Shown here: positions 40,349 through 50,095 of the stretch, in pieces
How the letters are laid out: each line of letters opens with the position of its first letter
Numbering within the stretch: position 1 is the first letter of the stretch
Source: Natronospira elongata
GTDB lineage: Bacteria; Pseudomonadota; Gammaproteobacteria; Natronospirales; Natronospiraceae
NCBI RefSeq assembly: GCF_034931365.1
Contig: NZ_JAYGII010000003.1
Location: forward strand, 62,001 to 126,000
DNA: 64,000 nucleotides
Direction: 5' to 3'
Program-made: the position numbers and the translations under genes
The notes under the pieces: model-generated
The model's input: the letters and a program-made list of their open reading frames with translations, nothing else
What the model was told of the DNA's origin: nothing
The model's database searches: none

Positions 40349-42020
40349 CGGATCTGGTCTTTTGCAGTCGCCGGGCCGCCAGGGCCCCTTCCAGGATCAG
40401 CCAGATGTTGAGGGCGAAAATCAGCCCGCCAATCACCAACAGCAACCAATTGCCGTCGGACAGATAGCGGGACAGATTCACCAACATCGCCCAGGTGGTC
40501 ATGCTGGCGACGAACAGAAAGGGTATGGCGGTAAAGATCACCGCTCGGCCCAGGCGTGCCAGGATCAGGCTCAGGACAAGGAGGGACAGGCCGGCGGTGA
40601 GCTGATTGGTGGTCCCGAACAGGGGCCAGAGCACCATCCCGCCAGCACCGGGATTATCCGGGTCGGCGCCGAAGGCGAGCCCGGCGCAGGCCAGGAAGGT
40701 GATCAGGGTGGCCAGGTTGACGTTGCTCAAAGCCGGCAGTCGATACTGGCGACCGATCTCGGCCAGGATGAAGCGCTGCAGGCGCATGCTGGTGTCCAGG
40801 GTGGTGGCGGCGAAGGCCACCACCATGATGGCGATCATGGTGGTGCCGATCACCGCCGGGATGCCCAGATTGCCAAGCAGATTGCCTCCGCCGGTGACGA
40901 AGGCGGCAATGCCCCCGGCGCTGGCCGCCGCCCAGGAATCGTAATGGCCCTGCCACTCGGCCAGACCGGCAAAGCCGGCGGAGACCGCCAGCAGGGCGGC
41001 CAGTGCCAGCAGGCCCTCGCCGGTGGCCCCAAGGTAGCCGACGAAGCGGGCATCGGTCTCCTTGTTCAGCTGCCGGGCACTGGTGCCGGAGCTGACCAGG
41101 CCGTGGAAACCGGAAATGGCGCCGCAGGCGATGGTGACAAACAGCAGGGGAATGATGGACGGGGTATCGGCCGGCAGATCCTGGTTGATGAAGGGCGCGG
41201 CGAACTCGGGCCGGCCCACGAACAGGCTTAGATAGATGACGAACAGCCCCAGGAACAGCAGGTGGGCATTGATGAAATCCCGCGGCTGCAACAGCAACCA
41301 GACCGGCAGACGCGAGGCCAGTGCCCCGTAGCCCAGCATGATCAGTACCCACCAGGCGATGTCCGGCACCCCACCCGGCTCCTCCGGTAGACTCAGGGGC
41401 ACTTGCGCGCCCACGAAGACCAGACCGATCATCAGCGCCAGGCCGATGAGACAGGGCAGGAGCAGCGGCATGCGGCTACGGTAGGCCAGAAAGCCGATGA
41501 CCATGGCAATGGGCAGCTGGAACCAGTAGGGCAGAACCGCTTCCGGGAAATTGACGAAGAGCGTGCCGATGGAAACGGCGAAGACCGCGTTCACCATCAA
41601 CAGCAGGAAAAAGATGATCAAGAGAAAGAGGCTGCGGGCTCGTGGCCCCAGGACTTCGGCGGCGATACTGCCGATGGAACGGGCCCGGTGGCGCACCGAG
41701 GCCCAGAGGGTGCCGAAGTCATGCATGCCGGCAATCAGTACCGTGCCGAGCACGATCCAGGCCAGGGCTGGGCCCCAGCCCCAGATCACGGCGATGGCCG
41801 GGCCGATGATGGGGGCGGCCCCCGCCACCGAGGTGAAATGATGCCCCCAGAGGACGAAGCGGTTGGTGGGCACGAAATCCAGGCCGTCATTGTATTCATG
41901 GGCGGGTGTCCGGAAATCGGCTTCCAGCCGGAACAGGCGCTCGGCAATGAAACGGGAATAGAACCGCCAGCCGAGAAAAAAGCACAGAAATCCACCCAGG
42001 GCCACCAGCACTGGCCACAT
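40335..42020 (-). CDS. cstA: Carbon starvation protein CstA (peptide/pyruvate transporter family)
   Basis: A 561-residue membrane protein with about 14-16 helices. The N-terminal CstA domain includes FVPTNRFVLWGHHFTSVAGAAPIIGP and GMHDFGTLWASVRHRARSIG; the middle has GAISGFHGLVSSGTSARQL and the later part FGTTNQLTAGLSLL. Members import pyruvate or peptides when carbon is scarce. At 561 residues it is shorter than E. coli CstA (701) and like the short CstA found in many proteobacteria. The ATG at 42020 lies six bases after AGAGG. It starts 10 bases after the ACAD gene stop and overlaps the Cys-Cys protein gene, so the order ACAD-cstA-cory-ArsA is one operon. Confidence 0.93.
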   Translation of the reverse strand: MWPVLVALGGFLCFFLGWRFYSRFIAERLFRLEADFRTPAHEYNDGLDFVPTNRFVLWGHHFTSVAGAAPIIGPAIAVIWGWGPALAWIVLGTVLIAGMHDFGTLWASVRHRARSIGSIAAEVLGPRARSLFLLIIFFLLLMVNAVFAVSIGTLFVNFPEAVLPYWFQLPIAMVIGFLAYRSRMPLLLPCLIGLALMIGLVFVGAQVPLSLPEEPGGVPDIAWWVLIMLGYGALASRLPVWLLLQPRDFINAHLLFLGLFVIYLSLFVGRPEFAAPFINQDLPADTPSIIPLLFVTIACGAISGFHGLVSSGTSARQLNKETDARFVGYLGATGEGLLALAALLAVSAGFAGLAEWQGHYDSWAAASAGGIAAFVTGGGNLLGNLGIPAVIGTTMIAIMVVAFAATTLDTSMRLQRFILAEIGRQYRLPALSNVNLATLITFLACAGLAFGADPDNPGAGGMVLWPLFGTTNQLTAGLSLLVLSLILARLGRAVIFTAIPFLFVASMTTWAMLVNLSRYLSDGNWLLLVIGGLIFALNIWLILEGALAARRLQKTRSDVPE

Positions 42021-42030
42021 AGTCAACCTC

Positions 42031-43698
42031 TCAAAGTGAAAGAATCCGCTCGGCCTCGTCGGCTGGGTAGCCGGCCGGGCCCCGCATTACATGTTGCCGT
42101 ATCCAACGCCCGGCAATGGCCTCTCGGCGTGATCGGGCAGGCCCCTCGTCTCCCGCCCGAGCCTGCTCGGCAAGCAGGATGCCGGCCACCAGCCTGGCGA
42201 TCCGGTAGGCAAGCTGGCGGGCATTGGCCTGCAGCCGGGCTTCGCCTTCGGCCAGTAAGGCCTGTGGCCAGCGGGCAAGTGCTTCCAGCTCATCGGCCAG
42301 GGCATTCAGGGATTCGTCTCCGGCCCCCAGGGCACTCAGGCGCGCCTGCCAGAAGCCCGTGAAAGTCTGCCAGGCCTCACCGTCCCCCATGGCCCGAAGC
42401 AGATCCAGGCTGAGCACATTGGTGGTGCCCTCCCAGATGGACAGAACCTGGGCGTCACGCAGCAGGGAAGGCAGGCCGGTGTCTTCCACATAGCCGGCCC
42501 CGCCGAAAGCCTCCAGCACCTCGCTGCAGGCGGCCACCGCCTGCTTGCCGGTATAGAGCTTCACCACCGGCGTCAGCAGGCGTAACACCGCGGCCTCGTC
42601 CTCGCTGATTGCTCCGCATTCATCACGGCCCAGCAGCCGGGCCGCCTCGAACACCAGTTGAAAGGCGGCCTGATGTTCAACGGTCAAATCCGCCAGGGTT
42701 TCCCGGTGCAGAGGCTGGTCGATCAGGGCACGGCCGAAGGCCTGGCGCTTGCGGGCATAGTCGGTGGCCAGCATCAGTCCTCGGCCAATATAGCCGGCCG
42801 CGCAGCAGGCATTGTAGAGACGGGTGATATTGAGAATACTGCTGATCGTGGCCACGCCCCGGCCCCGCTCACCCACCATGCGGGCCGGGGTACCCGCCAG
42901 GGTCAGCTCGGCAGTGGGCAGGGCCCGGGTACCGAGCTTGTCCTTGAGCCGATTGACCTGGATGTTGCGCAGCGCCCCGTCGGCGTCTCGCAGCTCGACA
43001 AAAAACAGGCTCAGCTTTTCGTCTTCCCCCCCCCGCTCTTTGACCCGGGCGAGCGTCATGGCCACCTGGGAGGTGGTGGCGGAAGTGAACCACTTTACCC
43101 CGTGAAGGCGGTAGCCCTGCTCCTCCGGCAGGGCCACGGTTTCCGAGCGTGAGACATCCGAGCCCCCACTGCGCTCGGTCATCCACTGCCCTGCCGTCCA
43201 GAAGGACTCAGGCTCGCAACTCAACAGACGGGGCAGGACCCGCTCACGCAGATCCCCATCACCATAGAGCTCGATCACCCGCGCGGCCCCATCGGTCATG
43301 GCCATGGGGCAGGAGGCGATGGCGGAGCTGGGGTGGTAAAGATAAAGCCGCAGGAATTGATGAACCCGGGACCAGGCACCGTCAGCCCGCTCAAAGGCGG
43401 TTGCCACCACCCCCTCCTCGGCGGCAATCGCTTCCAATTGCCGCCAGGCCTCGCTGACGCGAATCCGGTCGATGCGCCGCCCCCAGGGGTCATAAGGGAC
43501 ATGCTCGGGGGGATCGCGTTCGGCCTCCGCCGCCAGTGTGGGCATCTCATCGCGAGCCCGACGCCATAACTGTCGCAGGCCCGGTTCCCAGCGACTCTTA
43601 CAGTCCACGGGCAAACGAAGCTGGAGATAATCTGCCAGGGCCCTGTCCGCCAGCAAGTCGCCGTCAAGGACCGGACCTTGCTGAAAGAAACTGCTCAT
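42031..43698 (-). CDS. AidB-like acyl-CoA dehydrogenase
   Basis: 555 residues in the long acyl-CoA dehydrogenase layout of AidB: an N-terminal extension (VPYDPWGRRIDRIRVSEAW), FAD-binding segments WMTERSGGSDVS and WFTSATTSQVAM, LGTRALPTAELTL, and the C-terminal dehydrogenase helices with RKRQAFGRALIDQPLHRE and LEAFGGAGYVEDTGLP..QVLSIWEGTTNVL. It could oxidise a branched or short acyl-CoA, or act in alkylation defence as AidB does; sequence alone does not decide. GGAGAGG precedes the ATG at 43698. It is first in the operon with cstA, which suits a role in carbon scavenging. Confidence 0.9.
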   Translation of the reverse strand: MSSFFQQGPVLDGDLLADRALADYLQLRLPVDCKSRWEPGLRQLWRRARDEMPTLAAEAERDPPEHVPYDPWGRRIDRIRVSEAWRQLEAIAAEEGVVATAFERADGAWSRVHQFLRLYLYHPSSAIASCPMAMTDGAARVIELYGDGDLRERVLPRLLSCEPESFWTAGQWMTERSGGSDVSRSETVALPEEQGYRLHGVKWFTSATTSQVAMTLARVKERGGEDEKLSLFFVELRDADGALRNIQVNRLKDKLGTRALPTAELTLAGTPARMVGERGRGVATISSILNITRLYNACCAAGYIGRGLMLATDYARKRQAFGRALIDQPLHRETLADLTVEHQAAFQLVFEAARLLGRDECGAISEDEAAVLRLLTPVVKLYTGKQAVAACSEVLEAFGGAGYVEDTGLPSLLRDAQVLSIWEGTTNVLSLDLLRAMGDGEAWQTFTGFWQARLSALGAGDESLNALADELEALARWPQALLAEGEARLQANARQLAYRIARLVAGILLAEQARAGDEGPARSRREAIAGRWIRQHVMRGPAGYPADEAERILSL

Positions 43699-43817
43699 GC
43701 GCCTCTCCTGCCATCAAGCAATCCACCGTGACCACATTGCCCCACTCGGCGCAGCAACTCAATTCCATCAAAAAGATATCAGGGGCTTTACTGCCTTACT
43801 CCCACTGAAAACGAACA

Positions 43818-43850
43818 AGCCCTGCCAAGTCGCCTCGGCAGGGCCTGTTC
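43818..43850 (-). terminator. Terminator of the pilin operon
   Basis: Stem GCCCTGCC/GGCAGGGC with a 10-nt loop; on the - strand it is followed by TTGTTCGTTTTC. It lies about 30 bp after the pilE stop. Confidence 0.65.
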
Positions 43851-43878
43851 CCCTTCGATCTATAGCAGAGACGTGGGA

Positions 43879-44304
43879 CTAGAGCCCCCAGCAATCGTCA
43901 CGCTCTTCCGATCCGGTAGAGTCTCGCCGACCAGTATGTGTCAGTGTCAGCGTGCTGCAGCGATCACCGTCACGCTCCGCCTGAACGCCTTGCGGACGGG
44001 CTGTCAGCGTAAAGGTGGTTCTCTCGAGATCGCCGATGAAGATTTCATAATGCCCATCCTGCGAATCCCAGGTGGTACCGCCACCATCATCCACGCACTC
44101 CCTGTAATCATTGCGCTGGGTAAAGCAGCGCTCCAGCCGTTGGGCTATCTCCACTAGACTGCGCTGCGCATCTGCCCGATAGGTGGTCACCACATGACGC
44201 TGATAGCTGTTATAGGCGAGAGCAGAAATGATGCCAAGTATGGCAACCACAATCATGACTTCAATCAGTGTGAACCCAGCTTGACGCTGCCTATTCATGC
44301 TCAT
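43879..44304 (-). CDS. pilE: Type IV pilin-like protein PilE
   Basis: 141 residues with a class III leader cut after Gly10 (RQAG|FTLIEVMIVVAILGIISAL) and Glu at mature position 5. The body contains two Cys pairs, including a C-terminal disulfide candidate (RCSTLTL...DDCWGL) bounding the D-region. It is the last gene of the fimT-pilV-pilW-pilX-pilY1-pilE operon and corresponds to the minor pilin PilE of Pseudomonas. It would enter the pilus tip complex in the inner membrane after cleavage by PilD, which is not encoded here. Confidence 0.93.
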   Translation of the reverse strand: MSMNRQRQAGFTLIEVMIVVAILGIISALAYNSYQRHVVTTYRADAQRSLVEIAQRLERCFTQRNDYRECVDDGGGTTWDSQDGHYEIFIGDLERTTFTLTARPQGVQAERDGDRCSTLTLTHTGRRDSTGSEERDDCWGL

Positions 44305-44315
44305 CCTTTCCGTCC

Positions 44316-47300
44316 TTATCTATTCTGACGCCAGCTCTGCCGGCCCAATGAATCATCCCCTTTCTCCATGGGCAGCTCTTCCATTTCCGCCTCGGACCCC
44401 ATCATCATCTTGCCTTCGATGCCCGGTCCTGAAGAAATAATTGCCGGTGTCGTGGGAATACCGACTCTGGAGCGAATGCCACTCACCGGCACCTTGACGG
44501 TTTCGCCGTCGATTGTGGTTTCGACATAGCTTTCCTCACCAAACTCACCGTCTCCGGCCAGATCGAAGGGCGAGAAATCCAGGCGTGAACCACTGAAGGC
44601 TTCCATCTCCATGAGCCAACCGTCACCGCCGGCGGCACAGGGGTCCTCACTCGGGATCATGGTTGGGAAGATGATACGGCCATTTCGGAAAATCGGGTTG
44701 AAGATTACTCGCTCACCCTCTCGGCCACGATGTGAAAGAGGAGAAATCAAATCCAGATACCAACCATCTTCCGTTGTCAGCTCGTGATCGGTCGTGACTC
44801 GAAGCTCGAAATCGAAATCCTCAAGCTCATCGATAATTTCCTGCTGCAGCAGATCATCCCGCTCAATTTCCGACTCCTGGTCCCTGATACCGTAAAAGGA
44901 CTGGACATCGGGATTACTGACAACAAGGTTATCATCATTCTCAAAGTACTTTCCTGTCCCAAAGAAGACGAAGACATCCCCATCCGGCGAGCGCGCCACC
45001 TGTGGCCGAACGGTGATGGGCTGTACCTCGCCATTGGGCCCTTCCGCGGTGAAGAGCGGGACTGGCGTATTACCGGAACGCAAGCCACCTGGCGCACGCC
45101 AGTTGTTGCCACTCACATCCACACGCCATAGCTGACCCTGGAGATCGCCCATATAGATTCTATCGATCAAGCGATCACCCTCGATGTCCACCGGGATCGG
45201 CGTAGCCATGCCGTTACCCGCCGGATTATCGTCATCATCAGGCAGAAAGGGGTCATCCACTTCCTCACCGTTCAGGGGATCCAGGAAGACCAGGGCAGCA
45301 CGATCATTCTCACTCTGGTAACCCGAGGGCACCATCACCACCCAGTCACCACTGGCCGTTTTACCGACAGAGGGCTGACCAAGGACATAGCCGATGTCTT
45401 CGTGGGCATGGTCCACAGCATTCGGACCCGTTGTAGGGCCGCCAACACGCTCCCACAGCACTTCCGGATCCTCCGGGTTAGAAATATCCAGCGCATAAAC
45501 CCCGCGCTCACCAGCACCAAAGGAGCCCACAAGAATCCGCCGCCAGTTACTACCATCCCAGACATCATTCACCCTGGGTGAGCCGTCGAAAAAGTACTCG
45601 CGCTGATAATCCTGGGATGTGAGGCGATTCAACTTGTGCATGATTGCATCCGGAACATAGGAGAAAACCTCCTCCCCGGTTTCAGCGTCAAACCCATGTA
45701 GCTTGCCGTCATTGGCCGCCACATAAAGCATGGGGCGGTTCTCGCGCATGTCATGAACATGCTGGCTGTAGCTGCCACCACCATCAAAATCTTCGTCGTT
45801 CCGGTAACCGAAATCCTGGGCATGCACGAAAAGTGGATCCGAATTGACGATATCCCCTAGCAACCGCTCCCGCTGCCGGAGCTCACCCTCACCAGCGCCT
45901 TCGTCGCTTTGATCACCACGGAGCCACCAAAGCCGCTCCATGCCCAAGCCGTCCACATCACCCGTGTCCGGGTTGACGTTCAGCAATTCCTTTTGATCAT
46001 CTGTCAATCCATCGGCCACATCCCACCGAAATCGTCGCGTATTCTCTGATTCAGGGTCCCAGGTGATGATGTGCCTTTGAAAGGGCCCCGGGAGCATTTC
46101 TTCGGCGTCCCAATGCAGGTCTCCCAAAGTGGCCTCGTCGGTAATACGATAGGCCCGAAGCTCACCAGCCCAGTCTGTCGTGTCAAAACTGGCCAGGAAT
46201 GCCAGGGTATCGGTATCCAGGCGGGTTGAATTAGTTGCAATGGATGCCGCACTTGAACGAGCATCACGGACAATCTGCTCGAAAATTGCGTCCATGATTT
46301 CGTCCAGATCATCCTCATCCTGGGCATCAAATGCGGTTCCGGTACCACCAGCCTCTGCCAGAAAATCAAGTGGATTATCCGTCTCGAAATCGTCTTCATC
46401 CTCAAAAAGCTCTGCGACACCCGGCGGCATGGCAAACCCCACGATAAAAGTCCTTACACCGGTATCCACAGAAAACTTTTCAAGGGCCTCACGCGCACTA
46501 CGCATGGCTTCCACTGGATCTTCACCCAGGGCATCGCCATCCTTGTCAACTGAAGGCAGTCCGTCAGTCACCCAGATCGCTGCATTGGCATCACAGCTCT
46601 CTGGAACGGACATATTGCCTTGCCGACCCTGATCAGAGCCGAAATAATCGTTTTCTCCAAGAAAGTAATCGCGAGCTGTCAGAATCGTTCCTTCCAGGGG
46701 GGTCAACCCTGAAGAAATGAGAGGCCAGGTCTCATCAATCATGATATTGCCGTCACCCGGCCCCCAGTCATGGCGCTGGGGCTTAAGTTTATTTTCAATC
46801 AGTGCCCAGTGATCATCATCGACATTGCCGTCCTCATCCCTGCCACCAATGGGAACATGAAGATAACCCAGGCCCGGAGAAGCGTTGGCGCGCCACTCCG
46901 GTTGATTCAGTGAGAAGAATCCGACACGGTCGCCCCAACTGTCAACGCCCCTCTGACGCATACTGTCGGTCAGTGTAATCCACCACCACGCACCTTCTCG
47001 GTTAAAGAACCAGAGACCACTATCATCGTCCTGTTCCGCATTGCCCTGGCCGGGATTGGACTTACTCATATCCTGATATATGCGGTAGCTGTGGGTCTCG
47101 TGATCGCGCTCCTCATGGGCGAAGGTATTACGGTCAGTGGTCGGGGGATGAGTATCACCAGTATTCCGGTAATAACCGGGAACGGCCACATTATAGAAGA
47201 CCCAAACGTCGTCCAGTGTCGGATGTTCCTCCCGGAAGCGTTTATTTTCCGAGTACCAGGGCAAATCCGAATCCCAGGCAGTTGCCAGCGGACAGTCTGG

Positions 47301-47819
47301 GTCAGGCTCGTAGGGACGGTAGAACGAAGGACATTTCTCCTCCGCATAACGCAGGTCTGCCGGTCGGTGTGTCAACCGCCATTGAACGGTTCTGGGATTA
47401 TTGTCATCAAACACGTCATCACGATCAGTACTGGGCGGATACTGCTGATAGGAAAGCAAGCCCATTCTGATTTGCCCGGTTCTACCGTAATCATCTACTA
47501 CGGACTGGGTCACTCTCTTGACTATACTGGCCTTGCTGTTTTCGTAGCGGGCACCTGCGGGACACTCATCCGGATCCAGATCCTCCCCAGGATTGCAGTT
47601 ATCCCAGTCCAGAGCCACACGCCCGGCGCTGAGACCTTCCTGCATACTTTCGGAAGTATCAGGAATAAAGAGGATATTGGGGGGCAGTCCACCTTCGGTA
47701 ACAAAAAGTGGAACCCGTGCGATATCCGCCGTTACCAGCGGAACGGTCAACAGGGAAAACAGCACCGCTGAGATAACTGCGGTAAGACGCTTCATCATTC
47801 TAGATGGATTTTTCTTCAT
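44316..47819 (-). CDS. pilY1: Type IV pilus tip adhesin/assembly factor PilY1
   Basis: 1167 residues: signal peptide (MKKNPSRMMKRLTAVISAVLFSLLTVPLVTA, shown in part as a long leader), an N-terminal von Willebrand-type region with a MIDAS-like DTSES (IPDTSESM) and VTDGLPS, and a C-terminal PilC/PilY beta-propeller (about 690-1100) with repeated VAANDGKLHGFDAETGEE, LVGSFGAGERGVYALDIS and a Ca-loop-like DDDDNPAGNG. PilY1 caps the pilus, promotes assembly and surface sensing. I chose the ATG at 47819 with GGGAG seven bases upstream; a longer start is rejected. It sits between pilX and pilE as in Pseudomonas. Confidence 0.93.
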   Translation of the reverse strand: MKKNPSRMMKRLTAVISAVLFSLLTVPLVTADIARVPLFVTEGGLPPNILFIPDTSESMQEGLSAGRVALDWDNCNPGEDLDPDECPAGARYENSKASIVKRVTQSVVDDYGRTGQIRMGLLSYQQYPPSTDRDDVFDDNNPRTVQWRLTHRPADLRYAEEKCPSFYRPYEPDPDCPLATAWDSDLPWYSENKRFREEHPTLDDVWVFYNVAVPGYYRNTGDTHPPTTDRNTFAHEERDHETHSYRIYQDMSKSNPGQGNAEQDDDSGLWFFNREGAWWWITLTDSMRQRGVDSWGDRVGFFSLNQPEWRANASPGLGYLHVPIGGRDEDGNVDDDHWALIENKLKPQRHDWGPGDGNIMIDETWPLISSGLTPLEGTILTARDYFLGENDYFGSDQGRQGNMSVPESCDANAAIWVTDGLPSVDKDGDALGEDPVEAMRSAREALEKFSVDTGVRTFIVGFAMPPGVAELFEDEDDFETDNPLDFLAEAGGTGTAFDAQDEDDLDEIMDAIFEQIVRDARSSAASIATNSTRLDTDTLAFLASFDTTDWAGELRAYRITDEATLGDLHWDAEEMLPGPFQRHIITWDPESENTRRFRWDVADGLTDDQKELLNVNPDTGDVDGLGMERLWWLRGDQSDEGAGEGELRQRERLLGDIVNSDPLFVHAQDFGYRNDEDFDGGGSYSQHVHDMRENRPMLYVAANDGKLHGFDAETGEEVFSYVPDAIMHKLNRLTSQDYQREYFFDGSPRVNDVWDGSNWRRILVGSFGAGERGVYALDISNPEDPEVLWERVGGPTTGPNAVDHAHEDIGYVLGQPSVGKTASGDWVVMVPSGYQSENDRAALVFLDPLNGEEVDDPFLPDDDDNPAGNGMATPIPVDIEGDRLIDRIYMGDLQGQLWRVDVSGNNWRAPGGLRSGNTPVPLFTAEGPNGEVQPITVRPQVARSPDGDVFVFFGTGKYFENDDNLVVSNPDVQSFYGIRDQESEIERDDLLQQEIIDELEDFDFELRVTTDHELTTEDGWYLDLISPLSHRGREGERVIFNPIFRNGRIIFPTMIPSEDPCAAGGDGWLMEMEAFSGSRLDFSPFDLAGDGEFGEESYVETTIDGETVKVPVSGIRSRVGIPTTPAIISSGPGIEGKMMMGSEAEMEELPMEKGDDSLGRQSWRQNR

Positions 47820-47917
47820 GGTCCTGCTCCCGGTATCCTGCAGCCAACCGACCCGCAAGCCTGGTTGTTGCATATCTGATGCCCTCGCCGTATCGGCCAA
47901 GAGAATCTTTGGTGGCA

Positions 47918-48451
47918 CTATCGACGATAAACCACCTGAAGAATGACTTCCGATTGCCCGCTGGCGCCCGTCGAACGGGCGACGATCCTATAATACTGAG
48001 TATCCTCGAGCGATTCGTCTGCTGCCAATGACCCGCTGGGGTCCGCAACAGGCGGCAGACGCTCGATGTAAAAAGCGGGCGCTTCGGCCAACAGGCCGTC
48101 CATATCGCCCCCGGCATAGGGCCTCACTCCACCAGCCCAATTGAAGTCCCGCCAGTGCGGTGCTGGTGAATCAGCGTGATGATAGAGCCAATTCAAACTG
48201 TCAAATGGCGGAAGGGTCGCTGACTCCGAAAGAAAGTTCTCCGCCTCGCGAATCGCTGCTTCGGCACCCTGGACCGCCAGGTGACGATCCCGTTGCCCAC
48301 CCGCCATGCGTTCTTGCAGGGTGGTCGTTTGCATTGCAGTGACCCCCAGGACCGTAAGCAGAAGCAACACGATCAAGCTGAACAACAGCACTGCGCCACG
48401 CTGGCGAACCGGTAGCCCGTCGGGGACAGATTGTGCTCTCTGCCAATCCAT
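47918..48451 (-). CDS. pilX: Minor pilin-like protein PilX
   Basis: 177 residues beginning with a short basic leader and RQRG|AVLLFSLIVLLLLTVLGVTAM, a pilin-type N-terminal helix that lacks the usual Glu at mature position 5, as in PilX/GspK-type subunits. ALQxRM-like segment TTTLQERMAGGQRDRHLAVQGAEAAIREAE follows, a PilX family hallmark. It ends with a beta-rich domain (IVARSTGASGQSEVILQVVYRR). Order and overlap with pilW (start touches the pilW stop) support the name. Confidence 0.9.
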   Translation of the reverse strand: MDWQRAQSVPDGLPVRQRGAVLLFSLIVLLLLTVLGVTAMQTTTLQERMAGGQRDRHLAVQGAEAAIREAENFLSESATLPPFDSLNWLYHHADSPAPHWRDFNWAGGVRPYAGGDMDGLLAEAPAFYIERLPPVADPSGSLAADESLEDTQYYRIVARSTGASGQSEVILQVVYRR

Positions 48452-49617
48452 TAGCGATTCCTCAGCCGAATCGTTGTACTAAAGGTGCGCCGATTCCTGC
48501 GGTCGAACTCATCCTGAATATCCACATTCACATTGGTGCGCTGAAGCGAGAAATCCCGAATCGGCTCGTCAATCTCACGAAGATTTTCCTCAGAGCGAAC
48601 CAGCAAGCTGATGCGAACCGCCCGCACACTACCCCAATCCGTTACCTCATCCGCGGTAACATAACGATTGACATTGAAACTACCACTGGCATCACGCGTC
48701 CCGGTGGTATCGATGCCGTACAACACCTGCATGCTTTCAACTCCCGGCACTAGCTCTACCGCCCGCACGCCAAGCTCATCGTCGTCAGCATCGTCATCAT
48801 CATCCAATTCGTCGGCAAAGACCTGACGCATTAAGGTTGGTACACCGGTGCTTGCAGGGACGCCAATGAAGTAGGCAGCTTGCATTGCTCGTGCCACCTC
48901 ACCCTCTTCGCCCATATTCCGAAACCGACCAGGGATAGAACCACCGGGCTGGATATTGGAGTTCCCACCACTATCACAGCTGCCACAATTGTTATTGCGG
49001 CGGAAGAGAAAAGCCCGACCCGCACAATCGGTCGTCAATAGCATGGTCCCCTTGGGAAAAACTCCACCACCATCCGTATGCCATTGAGAACCATTGGTAA
49101 CGGGAGGGACGAGATCTACGCCATCGTTCGACATATAGCGGACAACGAGCACGTCGCTTCCTTCAACGACCTGACCCGCCAGGACGGAGGGCAAGGCTGG
49201 AGACCACTGATCACCATCGTTTGGCGTCTCGGGCGTCAGGGCCGTAATCGGGAGATTGTCTCCCGGCCCGGTCCCCACTGCCTCAAAACCTTCGATTCCC
49301 TGCATGAACCGGGTGAAAAAATCGTCTTCGCCATCGATATGCGAATAAAAATCGATGCGTTCGGGATTCGACATGCACCCCATGTGGCCGGCCATCCGCA
49401 GATCACTCGTCATATAATCGATTGCGAAGCGGCCACTTTCCTGAACGCGAGACATACTCTCGTTGAGGGTATAGGCACCCCGCATGCCCGAGAACAGCTG
49501 GATCACGCCAATCATCAATATGGTGCCGATAGCCACCGCGATCATCAGCTCAACCAGGGTCAGGCCGGCTTGGCTACGCAAGGTGCGCGGTTTGATTGCT
49601 CTAGAGTTGCGTCGCAT
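48451..49617 (-). CDS. pilW: Minor pilin PilW
   Basis: 388 residues with a class III leader (RSQAG|LTLVELMIAVAIGTILMIGVIQLF), Leu in place of Phe at +1 and Glu at +5. Long beta-rich body with Cys pairs (GHMGCMS, DCAGRAFLFRRNNNCGSCDSG) and a striking acidic run DELDDDDDADDDELG. PilW is a core minor pilin that primes assembly with PilV and PilX. The ATG at 49617 overlaps the pilV stop. An upstream extension of 16 residues is rejected. Confidence 0.9.
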   Translation of the reverse strand: MRRNSRAIKPRTLRSQAGLTLVELMIAVAIGTILMIGVIQLFSGMRGAYTLNESMSRVQESGRFAIDYMTSDLRMAGHMGCMSNPERIDFYSHIDGEDDFFTRFMQGIEGFEAVGTGPGDNLPITALTPETPNDGDQWSPALPSVLAGQVVEGSDVLVVRYMSNDGVDLVPPVTNGSQWHTDGGGVFPKGTMLLTTDCAGRAFLFRRNNNCGSCDSGGNSNIQPGGSIPGRFRNMGEEGEVARAMQAAYFIGVPASTGVPTLMRQVFADELDDDDDADDDELGVRAVELVPGVESMQVLYGIDTTGTRDASGSFNVNRYVTADEVTDWGSVRAVRISLLVRSEENLREIDEPIRDFSLQRTNVNVDIQDEFDRRNRRTFSTTIRLRNR

Positions 49618-50095
49618 AACGGAATTCCCGCCTCTGATCTTCCGCTGTCCAGTCCTGCTCGCCATCTACATCCTCCGGCCGGCGTTCATCCAACCAGCGA
49701 ACCCGGACGATCACATTGCCCTGGCCATCCACCCTGACCCGGGCCTGCCCATCCGGCAAGGCATTGCGGAGATTGGTCCACCAATCCTGCAGATCCATCT
49801 CCACCGCCTGATTGGAATGCCCGCCCGGCGGATCGCCATAGCTGTCGATATTGTAGGCACCCTCAAGAGCTGCCTGACGATTCGCTCGCATGGAATCGAC
49901 AATCTCGTAGCTCAAGATCGTGGCCTGGGAACGCAGGTAGGCGCTGTGGTTGTTCTGCAGACCGACTACCTGCAGGCTTGCCAAACCCAACAGGCCGATA
50001 CTCAATATCAGCAGGGAGATGAGAATCTCCAGCATGCTGAAGCCTTCTTCCTTGCGAGAGGAGACTCGATCACGGAATGCGACGCAAAGATTCAT
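49601..50095 (-). CDS. pilV: Minor pilin PilV
   Basis: 164 residues; leader cleaved after Gly18 (RKEEG|FSMLEILISLLILSIGLLGLASLQ) with Glu at mature position 5, followed by the ATILSYEIVDSMRANR segment characteristic of PilV. It starts within the fimT stop (ATGA) and its stop overlaps pilW, so translation of the minor pilins is coupled. Confidence 0.92.
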   Translation of the reverse strand: MNLCVAFRDRVSSRKEEGFSMLEILISLLILSIGLLGLASLQVVGLQNNHSAYLRSQATILSYEIVDSMRANRQAALEGAYNIDSYGDPPGGHSNQAVEMDLQDWWTNLRNALPDGQARVRVDGQGNVIVRVRWLDERRPEDVDGEQDWTAEDQRREFRYATQL

